From positions 1 to 64,000 of the forward strand of contig CANTFL010000080.1 of the NCBI GenBank assembly GCA_947650285.1: a stretch of DNA of 64,000 bases, written 5' to 3'. Under the pieces are notes generated by a model. That model did no database searches. It was not told where the DNA came from and saw nothing but the letters and a program-made list of their open reading frames with translations. The position numbers and the translations under genes were made by a program. Within the stretch, counting starts at the first letter, position 1. Every line of letters starts with the position of its first letter. The stretch is from Hyaloperonospora brassicae. Taxonomy: Eukaryota; Oomycota; Peronosporomycetes; Peronosporales; Peronosporaceae. This document shows, in pieces, positions 33,862-45,298 of the stretch.

Positions 33862-35105
33862 ATGACCCCGAGCGACTCGTGGGGCCAAGACGCGATGCGG
33901 CGTCTGCGTCGCCACTTTACCAGCGACCGCTCCGTCGCTGTGTACGAGGCACTCACCGCTCATGCTCTGGATGCAGCTACGGGCGGCGCTTTGTTCCTAT
34001 GCGGCGTGTCGACCGCACAAGTGGCCCAGAAGCTCCTGCGCATCGGCTCCGCCTCGAGGTTTCTGCTGCCTCAGACGATAGGCGCTGCGGCCGTCGCGTC
34101 GTCCTCTGTCCTGTCGCTTCACTTTGCGTCCATACCGAGGGACATCTACCAGGAAGTGGCTGCGATGAGCCGCCGCGCACAGGACGAGCAGCGGGGCTGG
34201 AGCTGGCTCGTGCTTGGCGCCAAGAACATGCAGCCGCCGACGGCGTGGAGACTGGCTCGGACCAAGGTGACGGAGCGCTGGGACGACCTGTCCGAAGCTC
34301 CGTACCCGGTGTACATGGTCATGGGACTCGCGTGCTTCAAGCTACTGGGCGGTCGTATGAGCGCCTTGGCGCCATCGCCCTTTGCCGACCTCGGAGCCTT
34401 TCACCTGAAGAAAGCGTCGCTCCCGGCGACGGTTGATTACGCTACTAGCGTAGAGAGAGGCATCATCCAGGAGTTTGGACGACTGTATGGATGCCACACG
34501 TGCGGAGTCAAGCGTGGGGTGCGATACCATGCAGACCACATGCCACCGAAACTGTAGGCGACATTGAGATGGTGATGTGAAAGTGTTGCGAGGCTCCTGA
34601 CGTCTTGTGCTGTGGCTTTTTTGCTTTGCTGAGCTGCAGGGTAGCGAAGCGATCGGACGCGGGGTTCGTCCGGCGGACACTGGGCTGGAAGACGACCTTT
34701 CGCTTTTACCCGCAGTGCGAGTCGTGCTCGAACCAGCAGAGCAGCGTCGTGAAGCAATGGAAGTCGACACTCAAGGTGCACTTGCGGTCGTCCCGAGCAT
34801 ACCATTTCACAGGTCTTTGGCTTGTACTGCTATGCACGGGTGGTCTCTACGTCGGCGGCTCACACTTCCACGAAACGTCCGAGGTGTCGGCTGCAGCGAC
34901 TCCAGCTGACGAACATCTCGGCTCATTTGCATCGCCGGATTTCCAGCTGCTAGTGTCACTTCGCGAGCGAGAGCGCAAACTGCGTCGAGAGCGAGAACGA
35001 CAGAGGGATTCCACACAGCTCGCTGCGATTGATAACGAGTTGGAAGCAGTCGCGCGGTGCAAGAAGGCCATCAAAGCCGACGTCAAACGGCACAAGGTCA
35101 ACTAG
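33862..35105 (+). CDS. membrane protein with paired CxxC motifs, function unknown
   Basis: Two exons (33,862-34,553; 34,640-35,105) give 385 residues; I recognise no named family. The N-terminal 100 residues hold two weak hydrophobic helices. At about 215-260 a metal-binding pattern spans the intron: CHTCG, then YHADHMPPK, then CESC, that is C-x2-C-x10-H-x2-H ... C-x2-C. It resembles a treble-clef or HNH-like zinc site and may be structural or nucleolytic. A single membrane span follows (GLWLVLLCTGGLYVGG, about 290-305), and the C-terminus is a highly charged coiled coil (RERERKLRRERERQ). The splice joins the two halves of the putative metal site in frame, which supports the model. Confidence 0.65.
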
Positions 35106-35671
35106 CAGGCGCGATCATCAGAAAAAGCAGTACCGAGCAGCGATCAAAGGTCGTCGAGCTAGTCCCAATACGAGACGCTGCTTGACAACTCGTGATCGCA
35201 TCTCTCTTGTTCGCGGGACGTCCTTGACAGCGATGCGGTGCCCATGATGATGCATCGAAGCTGTCCAGACATCCTGCAGCGCACGCCGACTGATCGTTTT
35301 CCAAGGTGATCGGCGTCCCTTGTTGTGCTGTCGGAGAAGGACGTGCCACAACACACACAACAACAAGCAAACGATCGCTTGTACGTCGTCGCCGTCGAAT
35401 CCGACAACGTGCAGTCGTCGGCCCGACACACAGCACTGCGCCTGTGGAGACCGTACGACCGCTTCGTGCAGCTGAGTGCGTGACACTGTCTGTGTCACAC
35501 AAAGAGATGTGTCGTGCAGCCCCTCACACACGTTGTACAACACCTCAGCCGCCGACGTGCAGTGCATTTACCAGTCCAGAAAGCGATGGCTACACATGGA
35601 CAGACGGGACTTCCAGTGCTCGCCCGATGCCGCCAACAGCTCATTACGCAATGTGAGACGAGCCACTGGAC
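35106..35671. other. intergenic, no gene seen
   Basis: 566 bp between two genes on the same strand with no convincing frame. Confidence 0.6.
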
Positions 35672-36317
35672 ATGACGTCGCGCGTGGCACGAGCTGTGTG
35701 GGCTCTCCGCCCCCTTTTTATGGACCACGACGTCGGTACCGGTGGCGTTCAAGCAGACGCGCAGAGTATGGGCCGAACAGTGTTTGGCATCGGCGTCGAC
35801 GTGGCGCTCGTTGCGCGCTTTGCACGGAGCTACGCGCGCTTCGGGGAGCGACTGCTCGCACGCGCGTTCCACCCGACGGAGATCTGCGAGTTCCACGCGC
35901 GTCCACGTGCCGACCGCGCGGCGTTTCTGGCGTCTCGATGGGCCGTGAAGGAGGCGACGTTCAAGGCGTTCCAGCGCTACCGCGTGCGCTTCCCTGAGAT
36001 CTACACGGCGCCACGAGGACGAGAGGAGCGGTCGGCGGTGTCCACTGCGCTGCCAGTAACGGACAAGTCGAAGGCGCTGCGTCTCGAGTTCGCGGGCGAG
36101 ACGGAGCGACTCGCCCAGCGACTGCGACTAGCGGTACGGCTGACAAAGAGACCGACTGTGTGACGTTCGTTGACCGACTCCAGGGAGAAGCTCTGACCCG
36201 TGTGCCGTCTTAACATCCGACTGTGTTGTGCGACAGGAGCCGCACGTGTCGATCTCGCACGACGGGAACTATGCGGTGGCGTACGTGCTCTTGCAACAGG
36301 AGACTGATGAGGACTGA
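35672..36317 (+). CDS. holo-[acyl-carrier-protein] synthase (AcpS type)
   Basis: Two exons (35,672-36,133; 36,237-36,317) give 180 residues. AcpS motifs are clear: VFGIGVDVALVARF with the Mg-binding Asp (about residue 38), FLASRWAVKEATFKAF with the catalytic Glu, and HVSISHDGNYAVAYV at the end. The enzyme moves 4'-phosphopantetheine from CoA to a serine of acyl carrier protein. The first 30 residues (MTSRVARAVWALRPL) look like a mitochondrial presequence, so activation of mitochondrial ACP is likely. A start at 35,768 would give the bare enzyme. The short second exon is required for the last conserved block. Confidence 0.85.
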
Positions 36318-36599
36318 TCGAAGAGAAGACAGAGGAGGAGGAGGAACAAGTCCTCGAGTGTCGACAGGTCTTGCACTTGCAAGTCGAGAGAGCTCAAGCT
36401 GGTAACCTCAACGCCGTGTCATGCGTCATGATGATCCACTCGAGTTCCATACACCGATCGCCTCTCGCCGCTTATCTATTGAGTTTGTGTTTCCGGATAC
36501 GTGGCCTCATCTACAGATGGTCGAGACAGTCGTCCCAGCCTGTTGTCATGATGCACAACGTCGTTGCGTGCGAAGCCTTCGTCCGCAGCCATCGTCTGT

Positions 36600-39500
36600 C
36601 TAGAAGGATTCCTTGCGGATACCACGACTGTGGTCCCCGTAGATCTCCCGGATGAGGCCGACCACACGCTCCACTGCTGGCAACGAAAACGTCGCTGCTG
36701 CCCGCGAATCTCGTCGAGCCTCCTGCAGCAACCGGTCCCATTTGTCAGCAGCCAACGCATCGGCCACACGACGGAATGCACCTTCGTACTGCTTGCCCTC
36801 CGAGTGAGGAATGCCGCGCTGAGAAAGCCAAAAGAGGAACGCGTTCGGCACGCGTTCGGTAGCGTCGCGCTGGTAACGTGCCACGTCATGCGCGATCGAG
36901 CCTTCCCATTCCATGTACTCGCCAATGCGGGTCAGAAAGTCCAAGCGCTCAGGCGTCACGAGCTCCGACGCTAGCGCCAGTACGTCGATCAGGAGCAGCA
37001 ACGTCGCTTGCCAGCGCGTGGCCTGCACGGCCACGTACTCGAGAAACTTCCCCTCGAGTGGTCGACCCGCGGCGGACGTCGCATTGGCATCGTCGTTGCA
37101 AGGCGTGGCCAGCTCATAGCTCCGGACGATGTTGTTCAGCAGTTCCGCCTGTTCCTTCACGAGACGGGTCCGAAGCAGCTTGTGTGGCACCTCCTGTTCA
37201 ATGTGGTAGTGCAGAACTTGCCATAGAGCGAGGAGCAGCGGCAAGCCGGTGGAAAGAACCTCGTCGCGCGGCTCTACGTTCTCGACCATCAAGTCGCGAA
37301 AAGACTTGGCACCCGAGTCGTGTATCTCGCCAGCACTGACACCACTTTTTGCGGACCCGTCACTTGCCTCGAGGAGCTGCCGTATGAACGTGCGCACCTT
37401 CTGTGGGCGCACCTCCATCAGTCGATACGCGATGATGTTGATGAGAATGGACAGCAGCTGGAGCTTGTTCTGTAGTTCAGTGTTCGCGCGGGACACGAGC
37501 AGGTCGCTCTCGGTGTTGGAGGTCGAGGTAACGATGGAGCGCACGGAGGCCAAGAACGCGAACATTTTCTCGAGCTGATTGTAGCCTTTGTCCCCCAGCA
37601 ACTGGCGCTGCAGCGTCGTCAGCGCCTTGTCACCCTTCCCAGCGGTGTCTGGAGCCATAATCGCAATGTACTGCGGGTGCTTGTTGATAGCTTCGAATGC
37701 GAGGTTCAGGCTGACTGTGCTCTCCAGTTCTGGCACAGGGATCTCCACGTAAAACATGGACGGCAGCGTCACGGAAACTGGAGACGATGGCGGCGAGTTG
37801 CTCTGAATCTCAAAGTACACCGCATGTGCGTGCAAGTACTCCTTCGCCGTCTCCACGTTTATCGACTTTCGCCGCAACATGTAGTTGCACACCTCCGACA
37901 CAAGTTCACCAGGTGCACCAGCAGCGACAGCGATGTTTCGTGCATGAAGGGCCATGTGACCCTTCTGGATACCTGTCACTGCAATAGCGCGAATCGCCGC
38001 AAAGTTTTGCGCGAGTCCGACGCTCATGATGATGCCGCTCAGATTGCGGGCCGTTGGTTGCTGCAGAATCGCATGAGTGGCAATGTAACCAGGGTGGGTC
38101 ATCAATGCACCGCCTTTCGAGCCCACTGCGATGGGCATTTCCAAGCTGCCTCGAAGCACGCGCTTTCCAGTGCCGTCACGGGCGGTATCGATCTCGTAAC
38201 GCGACAACGAGGCGTATTGTCCCGAGCGACTAGCATAGCAATGCGCAGCCGATTCGATTGCCCGCCAATCCTGGCCGGTGGCCACGGCTACAGCATCGAT
38301 ACCGTTCATAATGCCCTTGTTGTTCGTCACTGCACGGTACGGATCGATAGCAGCAAAATTGTAAGCTTCGACAATGCGACTCGCCACATCTTTGCCGTCA
38401 ACTCCTTTCCAGCCGAGCTTCTCCAGAGGAATCTCAAACTCGGCTCGCGCACGGCGTTGCATGCAAAGATTGGTGAGGATTCGCAAGCCTACACGACTTT
38501 GCGTGATCGCCGAGACTTCTTCCGACAATCCCTCTGCAACCGTGTTGACAACGTTAGCGCCCATGGCTTCGCACACGTCCACATCCACATGCACAACGAG
38601 AAACTGCGTCTGTTGCCCAGACGCGTTTACTACAAGTTCGTCATCGCACGGGGTGTACCACGTGCTACTGGCGGCGGTAGTAGCAACAGTGCGTGCAGCC
38701 TGGCTAACGACGCGGCAGTAAATGTCAACCGCACCGCCACCACGTTTCTTCATGTTGGGACAAAGTGTGCGGTTGGCGATCGACAGTAGTCGCTCACGAT
38801 TGCATCGGACAGCAGCAATAGCTGCTGGAATGTCCTTCGTATCCACGAGCTGGATCTGAGACGTCATGACGTTGCCTGACGTCGATGTGTGGAAGCCGCC
38901 ACCGGCAACAGCCACGAGCTTTGCCGCATTTGAGGCCGCAGCCACGACCGACGGCTCTTCTACAGCCATAGGGACGGACAGGCTCTTGCCGTCAATGACA
39001 AAATTGAGACCAAGCCTGCCAACAAGTAGACAACATGCTACGCGTTAGCAACAAGTAAGGGAAGATGATGACAGCCATGTTGCAACACTTCTCACCCCAG
39101 CGGCACACCCAGCACGCCGATACAGTTCTCAATCATGAGGTTTGCCGTGCGCAGCGGCAGCTCACCGAGTTTTGCCGCTGGTTCGGATGGCAGCAACATG
39201 TCCGACGTGGTCTCGGTGCCGTTTGCTTGCTGTAACTTGAGGCTCTTGAGTCGCGGGTACATGAGCGCCAGCACGTCCCAGCGCTCGCGCAACGTCTTGT
39301 TGTAGAATCCTGACCAGACCGACGGCTGCGACGTCGCGTCCGCTTGCTGCTGGGTAGTAGCAGTCGTCCAGTCTTCCCTGGCGTCGTGGCTGCGCTGCAA
39401 TCGGTCAAAGTGCTTGTCACTGCCAGGCGCCGTACAGCGCTTGTGCACCTGCACAGCCAATTCCGCCACCTGCTTTGCTTTGCTCTGCAGCGCGTCGTCG

Positions 39501-39634
39501 AGCAGTACGGCACCAGTCGACATCTTGAGCGCCTTCTGCAGCAGCACGAGCGTCTGGTCAAGCACTACGTCCATCTCCGTCCTGCAGGTCGGCAGTGATA
39601 CGACTGCGCCGCGGTCGGGAGGCTGGTTGGTCAT
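36600..39634 (-). CDS. class II HMG-CoA reductase with long C-terminal extension
   Basis: Two exons (39,634-39,096; 39,015-36,600) encode 984 residues. About 60-590 match class II (bacterial-type, soluble) 3-hydroxy-3-methylglutaryl-CoA reductase: ENCIGVLGVPLG, PMAVEEPSVVAAASNAAKL with the catalytic Glu, VCEAMGANVVNTVAE, TNNKGIMNGIDAVA, GGALMTHPGY, and SVGLAQNFAAIRAIA ending in GHMALHARNIA with the catalytic His. No N-terminal membrane domain is seen. Class II enzymes are about 430 residues; this one carries about 400 extra, mostly helical, residues whose family I do not recognise. The reaction interconverts HMG-CoA and mevalonate. The start was chosen at MTNQPPDRG; upstream sequence is not conserved-looking. 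It shares a 303-bp divergent promoter with a peroxisomal thiolase. Confidence 0.88.
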
Positions 39635-39937
39635 CTTGGTGCAAAGCCGCTCGCTCGGAAGTGACGTGCATCGATTGCGGCAACATAGCGTGGAGCAACA
39701 TAAGAGCCGCTGCAGATCCCTTCTTGGCCCGCCTTCTAAGTGTGCGACACGCACCATCTGTTGCTGCCGAAGCTTCGGATATATGCTGTTGGCTGCGGTT
39801 GGCTGATACCGATACACGTCGCAATGCACGAGATAATATCCCGACACGACGGACGTACATCCATCGGATGAGTTTTTATCGCACACAAAGTGGCTACATG
39901 GACGATGTCCCACTCGACAAGCCATCTTTGCATCAGC
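39635..39937. promoter_or_regulatory. divergent promoter, HMGR and thiolase
   Basis: 303 bp between opposite start codons must hold both core promoters. I see no clear TATA box. Confidence 0.5.
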
Positions 39938-41203
39938 ATGAACCGCGTGGACCGTATCCGCTCGCACGTGGTCCAGGGATCGCCCTCCCCCGCCACCCCA
40001 CGTCCACAAGATGGGTACGACAACGAGGAGGACGTCGTGATCGTGTCGGCAGTGCGCACGCCCATCACAAAAGCCCGTCGCGGTGCGTTCAAAGACACGA
40101 CGCCCGACGTCTTACTGAGTCACGTGTTCCAGGCCGTGTTGCAACAGGCCGACGTCGCGCCTCATCTCGTGGGCGACGTTGTGGTCGGGAACGTTCTGCA
40201 GCCAGGCGCTGGCGCTGCCATGGCCCGTATGGCCCAACTGGCTGCGGGGATCCCGCACACTGTTCCACTGCACGTCGTGAATCGCCAATGCAGTTCGGGT
40301 CTGCAGGCCGTTGCGACTGTCGTAGCTGCTATCAAAGCTAAGTACTACGACATTGGCATTGCTGCTGGGGTCGAGTGCATGTCACGTGCTGACAATAGCA
40401 CAAAAGAGATCGTCTCCAGTGTCAATTGGACACACATTGGTGCTGTACAGGACGCGGCGGACTGCACTGTGCCCATGGGCATCACAAGCGAGAACGTAGC
40501 CGAGGCGTACGGCATCACGCGGGATCAACAGGACGAGCTTGCGGCACAGTCGCACGCCAAAGCGGCCACGGCCCGGGCTAACGGCTGGTTCAAGGACGAG
40601 ATCACGTCCGTGGCGACAAGCATCAAGGACAAGGACGGCCACGACCAGTCGATCGTTGTGTCTCAAGACGACGGCATTCGTGCCGACACGACAGCAGAGA
40701 AACTGGCGAAACTGCGTCCAGCATTCAAGGAAGGTGGCTCCACGACAGCCGGCAACTCGAGCCAAGTGAGCGACGGCGCTGCTGCCGTGCTTCTTGTGCG
40801 TCGCACCGTGGCCAAAACAATGGGGCTGCCGATCCTTGGCCGCTTTGTCTCGTACGCTGTGGTAGGTGTGCCACCTGCTCTGATGGGCATTGGACCGGCA
40901 TTTGCCATCCCCGAAGCCCTGCAGAAGGCTGGCTTGACGCAGGACGAGATTGATGTGTTTGAGATCAATGAGGCGTTTGCAAGTCAGGCGTCGTACTGCA
41001 TTGAGAAACTCGGCATCCCGATGGACAGAGTGAATCCCAAGGGTGGCGCAATCGCACTTGGCCACCCTCTAGGCTGCACCGGTGCTCGCCAGGTATCGAC
41101 GCTCCTGTATCAGCTCAAGCGAAAGAACCAGCGCTACGGAGTCATTTCCATGTGCATCGGCACGGGTATGGGTGCTGCTGCGGTCTTCGAGCGCGAGATG
41201 TAG
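39938..41203 (+). CDS. peroxisomal 3-ketoacyl-CoA thiolase (ACAA1 type)
   Basis: Single exon, 421 residues, matching the 424 of human ACAA1. The catalytic Cys lies in VNRQCSSGLQAV, the second active-site block is FEINEAFASQ, and the third is GHPLGCTGARQV with CIGTGMGAAAVFE at the end. The enzyme cleaves 3-ketoacyl-CoA with CoA in the last step of beta-oxidation. Starting at 39,938 the N-terminus reads MNRVDRIRSHVVQG, which fits the peroxisomal targeting signal 2 pattern R-[LVI]-x5-H-[LAV]; an upstream in-frame ATG at 39,890 would bury it, so I prefer the later start. It is divergent from HMG-CoA reductase; both act on short acyl-CoAs. Confidence 0.92.
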   Translation: MNRVDRIRSHVVQGSPSPATPRPQDGYDNEEDVVIVSAVRTPITKARRGAFKDTTPDVLLSHVFQAVLQQADVAPHLVGDVVVGNVLQPGAGAAMARMAQLAAGIPHTVPLHVVNRQCSSGLQAVATVVAAIKAKYYDIGIAAGVECMSRADNSTKEIVSSVNWTHIGAVQDAADCTVPMGITSENVAEAYGITRDQQDELAAQSHAKAATARANGWFKDEITSVATSIKDKDGHDQSIVVSQDDGIRADTTAEKLAKLRPAFKEGGSTTAGNSSQVSDGAAAVLLVRRTVAKTMGLPILGRFVSYAVVGVPPALMGIGPAFAIPEALQKAGLTQDEIDVFEINEAFASQASYCIEKLGIPMDRVNPKGGAIALGHPLGCTGARQVSTLLYQLKRKNQRYGVISMCIGTGMGAAAVFEREM

Positions 41204-44020
41204 TGTGCTGCTTGTTGGGACTCGGTGCCGTCCAAAGATCATGCGATCCGTAGACTGTCATCCAATTGCTTCGCGCGAAAGTCGCAGCACTGCGGGTACG
41301 TATCTGTACTGCAAGGGACCGTCACTAGAACGAAAACGAACGTGCTTGATGAAGCCATTGCTGCTGTGTGCCTGTGCTCAAGTGATGTTGTTCGAGTGCC
41401 TCTATGTTCATTTGGCTTGTCCGTTGGCTAACACTTGGCTGGGTCGACGATCTGCTTTGCAGCACACGCCAGTAGCATACGACAAAGCGTCAGCGTTGTC
41501 GATCGATAAGTTGTGATGACCCATCGCAAGTGTCTAACTGTTGCACGGGATCGTTGTGCACCAAGTGGTGGCCAGCCGCGTTCATGCTGCGTTGTACATG
41601 TGGAGTAGTCTCGTTCTGCTTCGTTTCAGCTGGCAGACCGCAAAACAGCAGCTGAATCGTACAACGTCCGTCCGTCACGTCTTCACCTTCGACACATGAC
41701 CATCCGCTCATGACGACCGTTGTGCTTTCACGTCCTCTAGTGATCCAATAACTGCACATGTAGTCACGGGAAGTTGACTTGCTCTGCTGCCGTCACCAGT
41801 CCACTTGACTTCGTTCTCAGATGGACGATGGACACTCACGAGAAGTACACATCGGAACATGTTTGCGCTCGGCTCGAAGGGAGCGAACGAGATACGCTGA
41901 TTGATTGCAGACAGCAAGTGCTGCAACGTGCACCGACGCGATGCCTATTGTCAAACCAGTCGCTTTGACTGACACGTCACGGCTGCATCTCGTGCAACAG
42001 TAGCGTGACTGACAACGACTTGCCATCTTTTTGTCAAGCGTACAACAATGTGCACACTTTTGGGAATGTACTGCTGGAGGGTGTGCATACTGTTTGGTCA
42101 GCACAGTGCAGACCACGTCGTAAGCTGTGCGAAGAAAGGAGGAGCGTAGGCCCGTACTTCCTCGTGCCATTGGCTCAGAAGTACCCATTGTCTACCATGC
42201 AGCCTCTACGCGAATCCTGAGGTTGTTGCTCCCCTTTGCCGCTTGGCGACGCACACTGCTTCGGTCATGCACGCAGCCATTGTGTATTGACATCTTGTTC
42301 ATCTGGAACGTGCAGACCATTGACCTCGTGGACGCTTGTGAGTGACATGTGAGCGGGACTGGTGTCCATGTACCCGTGAATCGTACGCAAAAGTGAGTTC
42401 GTAGTCGGTATTCGCAGGGGCCACGAGTTCATCCGCTCTGGTCGGGACTCACTCAGACAGCAGAAGTTGTCTGCATAAAGTGGGGTTCAGGGAGCAAGCT
42501 CCGGACCTCTTTGACACTTCGGCGTCAGTGCAGAGGGAACTGACTCAGGTGCTGCATATCAACTGTCACGCTATCACATTGAGGAATGCGACGTGCGACG
42601 TGAGGTTTGATCACCACAGTGTTGTTGTAATGGCTGCGTGGTGGAGCTGTCTTTGCCGCCGAGCAAGGAAAGTGGCCATCACCTTCTTACTCGTGTTCGT
42701 GTTTCCGGTACTACGGGTGAAGAAGCGTCACGTGTATGTGGGTTACAGACACACGCGCACTCATACGTGCACACACAGAAAGTCGCAACCAAAGCGTTTG
42801 GCTCTACCTGACGCCACTCGCTGATACATTTGCCCTCTGGCTCGCAGTTAGACGTCATTGTTGCCACGGATTCGAATACTCGTCACGTCATTGATAGTAA
42901 GATCCGACTTCGCGCACGGATCTCGCTGCAAACATTGCAGCATTTTAGCGTCCGACGATGGCCGCCACTTGACTGAGCGCAATGGACAGCAGAGTTTGCG
43001 TGCAGGGCAGTGCTGTAGGCCACCAATATCGGTGCTGCCGTTCTGACGAGCATAGGATAACCGAGTGGATCTTCAAGTTCTGCGCAGATGGATGCACACT
43101 GATTTGCATCGTTAAAATTGAGATGAGTAGCACGACATGCCGTGAATAACGTACATACATACAAAAGATACTTCTCGTGGATGTGTCGAGTAGATGGCCG
43201 ACGTAAAGAGCTTGCAGAAGAGGAGAGAGAGCGACCTGGACGAGGGAGAATGTATCCTACAGCAACACACAACGTGCCAACATACTGATGCGTACTTGGG
43301 ATACTGCCAGCGGCCTCGATATAGTCTGGAAAAGAGGGACACGAAGACTGCTATCAGTTGCCATGCAGGCAAGCGATACAGCACGAGCCGTTAGCTCTGC
43401 GGACAAAGGCGACGAGACGTCAGTCTGCGTTGGCCATTGTGTGACACAAAGGCACTCAAGTGTCTGTGCGTGGCGATCTTACTGATGACATACAAAATGC
43501 ACTTTGCACCTCATCTTTTCCACATGGGATCGATCACGGACATTCGTGCAGATGCTGAACATCCTGCACGCCAACGTCTGTGCACGACCGTTGCTGCATC
43601 AATCGACACGCAAAAGTATCGACCGCCTCACGTCAAGTAATGCGACAGACGTCCGTCCATCGCAAGTGAATCTCAACTATCCCGTGTCTATCGTATCTTG
43701 CTCCTGTTTCAAACTTGTATTACGCACAGACACAGACACACACACACTCGCACGCGCTTTCACGGATCAGTGGTCCGTGGTCCATCCGGTACGGTGTACC
43801 ATCGACGGACGTATCTTGTTCCCTCTCGAATCCGATACACCCCTCGCCCAAGTCACCATCGCGAGCCACGAGGGAGCAAACGAACCCGTGGGTTCAGCCG
43901 CCCGCCTGATTTCTCCCGGCCGCTGCTTGTCCCGTCCCCGCTCGGTCCCTACGCACTCACTTACGCACTCCCTCCCTCCCTCTCTGACCACGCGACTGAC
44001 TGCCTCCTACCAACGAGATC
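41204..44020. other. 2.8-kb intergenic region, no gene seen
   Basis: Only short frames. The best are 42,480-42,824 (+) and 42,883-43,272 (-), neither with recognisable domains. CA-rich and C-rich tracts near 43,720-43,760 and 43,970-43,990 precede the next gene and are probably promoter or 5' UTR. Confidence 0.5.
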
Positions 44021-45298
44021 ATGGTGCTGTCTGTCCAGCGCATGTTGGCCCTAACGCTGTGCGTGTCGACGCTCGCGGCCTCAGAGGTCGCGCAGTCCTC
44101 TGCGCTGCGCACGCGTCGCCACCTCTTGGGCATTCACCACACGACCAAGTACGCCCCAGAGGCGTCGCAGCCGACCGAAGGACAGGAGGACCAGACCAAG
44201 GCCAAGGAGGAGGAAGAAGAGGCAGCGACCAAGGCCAAGGAGGCGGAAGAGGAGGCAGCGACCAAGGCCAAGGAGACGGAGCAGGAGCAGCAGGAGAAGA
44301 CCAAGGAGAAGGAGCAGAACGACAGCGCGGACGAGTCGCACGATTCGACCGACTCGCACGACTCGCACGACTCGATTGGGTCGGACTCGGTGGACATGGA
44401 GCTCAAGGAGAACGAGGAGCTGGAGCTCAATAGCAGCGAAGACATTAATCTGGAGCTGGAGAACGGACCGGTGGACATGAACGTGGACCTCGAGTCCAAT
44501 GAAGAAATGGACTACGACGGCGAGGGCGACCAGGAGATTGACCTCACGTCGGCGGAGAGCCTGGACTTTTCGGCGTCGGCCAAGCTCGAAGGCGAGGAGC
44601 AGATGGACACGGAGATTGAGCTGGAAGACGGCGCAGTGAGCTTGGAGCTCGAGGACGACGAGGACTACAACCAGGACCTCGACATCAACGACGACGAGGA
44701 ACTGGACCAGGTCATTGACGTGCCGGAAGGCGCCAAGTCCATTCGTCTCCGTGTGCGCAAGGGCCACGTGGACCTGGACATCACCAAGGCTGCTACGGCA
44801 GACGTCAAGGAGCCAAAGACCGAGACGAAGAAGGAGGAGAAGGCTGCTACTCCGGAGAAGAAGCAAGAGCAGGCCGCTACTCCGGAAAAGAAGCAGGAGC
44901 AGGCCGCTGCTCCGGAGAAGAAGCAGGACAAGACGGAGGTTGTTGCCGCTGCATCGACCGAGAAGGCGGTGTCGTACGCCGCGGAGGCCAAAGACTGGTT
45001 CCAGGAGAACGGCAGCAAGCCCATCTTCCTCGGTGGTATGATTGGCGCTGCAGTAGGGCTGGTAGGTGTGGCTGGAGTGGCCATCGCCAAGGGCCGGAAG
45101 CGCGCCCCGGAGAAGTCGGTCTTGGCCGAGGACGCTATCGCTGATGCTGAAGCCGAGGCCGACGAAGACGATGCATCCGAGTCGGACAGTGACGAAGATA
45201 GCGACAAAGACGTCGAGGCTGGCGTCACGGCGCTTGCGAAGGAGGACGTCGCTGATGTGGAGGAGAAAAAGACGAGCGTCGTGGAAGGTTCAGTGTAA
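44021..45298 (+). CDS. secreted acidic repeat protein with one membrane span
   Basis: Single exon, 425 residues, no family recognised. Residues 1-20 are a signal peptide (MLALTLCVSTLAAS). Directly after it comes SALRTRRHLLG, a basic segment with RHLL at residue 33. About 50-265 are very acidic, with repeats EEEAATKAKE (three copies near 65-95) and strings of Asp/Glu/Ser. A Lys/Pro repeat AATPEKKQEQ (three copies) lies at about 280-310. A glycine-rich membrane span (GGMIGAAVGLVGVAGVAIAKG) sits at about 337-357, followed by another acidic tail. It is likely a type I cell-surface or secretory-pathway protein. The composition suggests calcium binding or an extended spacer, but that is a guess. 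Confidence 0.75.
   Translation: MVLSVQRMLALTLCVSTLAASEVAQSSALRTRRHLLGIHHTTKYAPEASQPTEGQEDQTKAKEEEEEAATKAKEAEEEAATKAKETEQEQQEKTKEKEQNDSADESHDSTDSHDSHDSIGSDSVDMELKENEELELNSSEDINLELENGPVDMNVDLESNEEMDYDGEGDQEIDLTSAESLDFSASAKLEGEEQMDTEIELEDGAVSLELEDDEDYNQDLDINDDEELDQVIDVPEGAKSIRLRVRKGHVDLDITKAATADVKEPKTETKKEEKAATPEKKQEQAATPEKKQEQAAAPEKKQDKTEVVAAASTEKAVSYAAEAKDWFQENGSKPIFLGGMIGAAVGLVGVAGVAIAKGRKRAPEKSVLAEDAIADAEAEADEDDASESDSDEDSDKDVEAGVTALAKEDVADVEEKKTSVVEGSV

Noticed and set aside
33831..34436. 201-codon frame shifted against the 33,862 gene
   Set aside because: It lacks hydrophobic segments and zinc motifs; the other frame continues through a good splice into the second exon.
37677..38789. 370-codon plus-strand frame
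   Set aside because: It is exactly antisense to the HMG-CoA reductase exon, has no domain and reflects codon composition.
39890..41203. cytosolic acetoacetyl-CoA thiolase of the mevalonate pathway
   Set aside because: Motifs and length fit the peroxisomal 3-ketoacyl-CoA thiolase better (GNVLQPGAGA, STTAGNSSQVSDGAAA) and a PTS2-like N-terminus is present.
43194..43394. small plus-strand gene (MADVKSLQKRR...)
   Set aside because: No domain, no splice partner, overlaps another frame on the minus strand.
44081..44866. 261-codon minus-strand Leu/Val-rich frame
   Set aside because: It is antisense to the Glu/Asp/Lys-rich secreted protein; runs of CTC and GTC follow from GAG and GAC codons.
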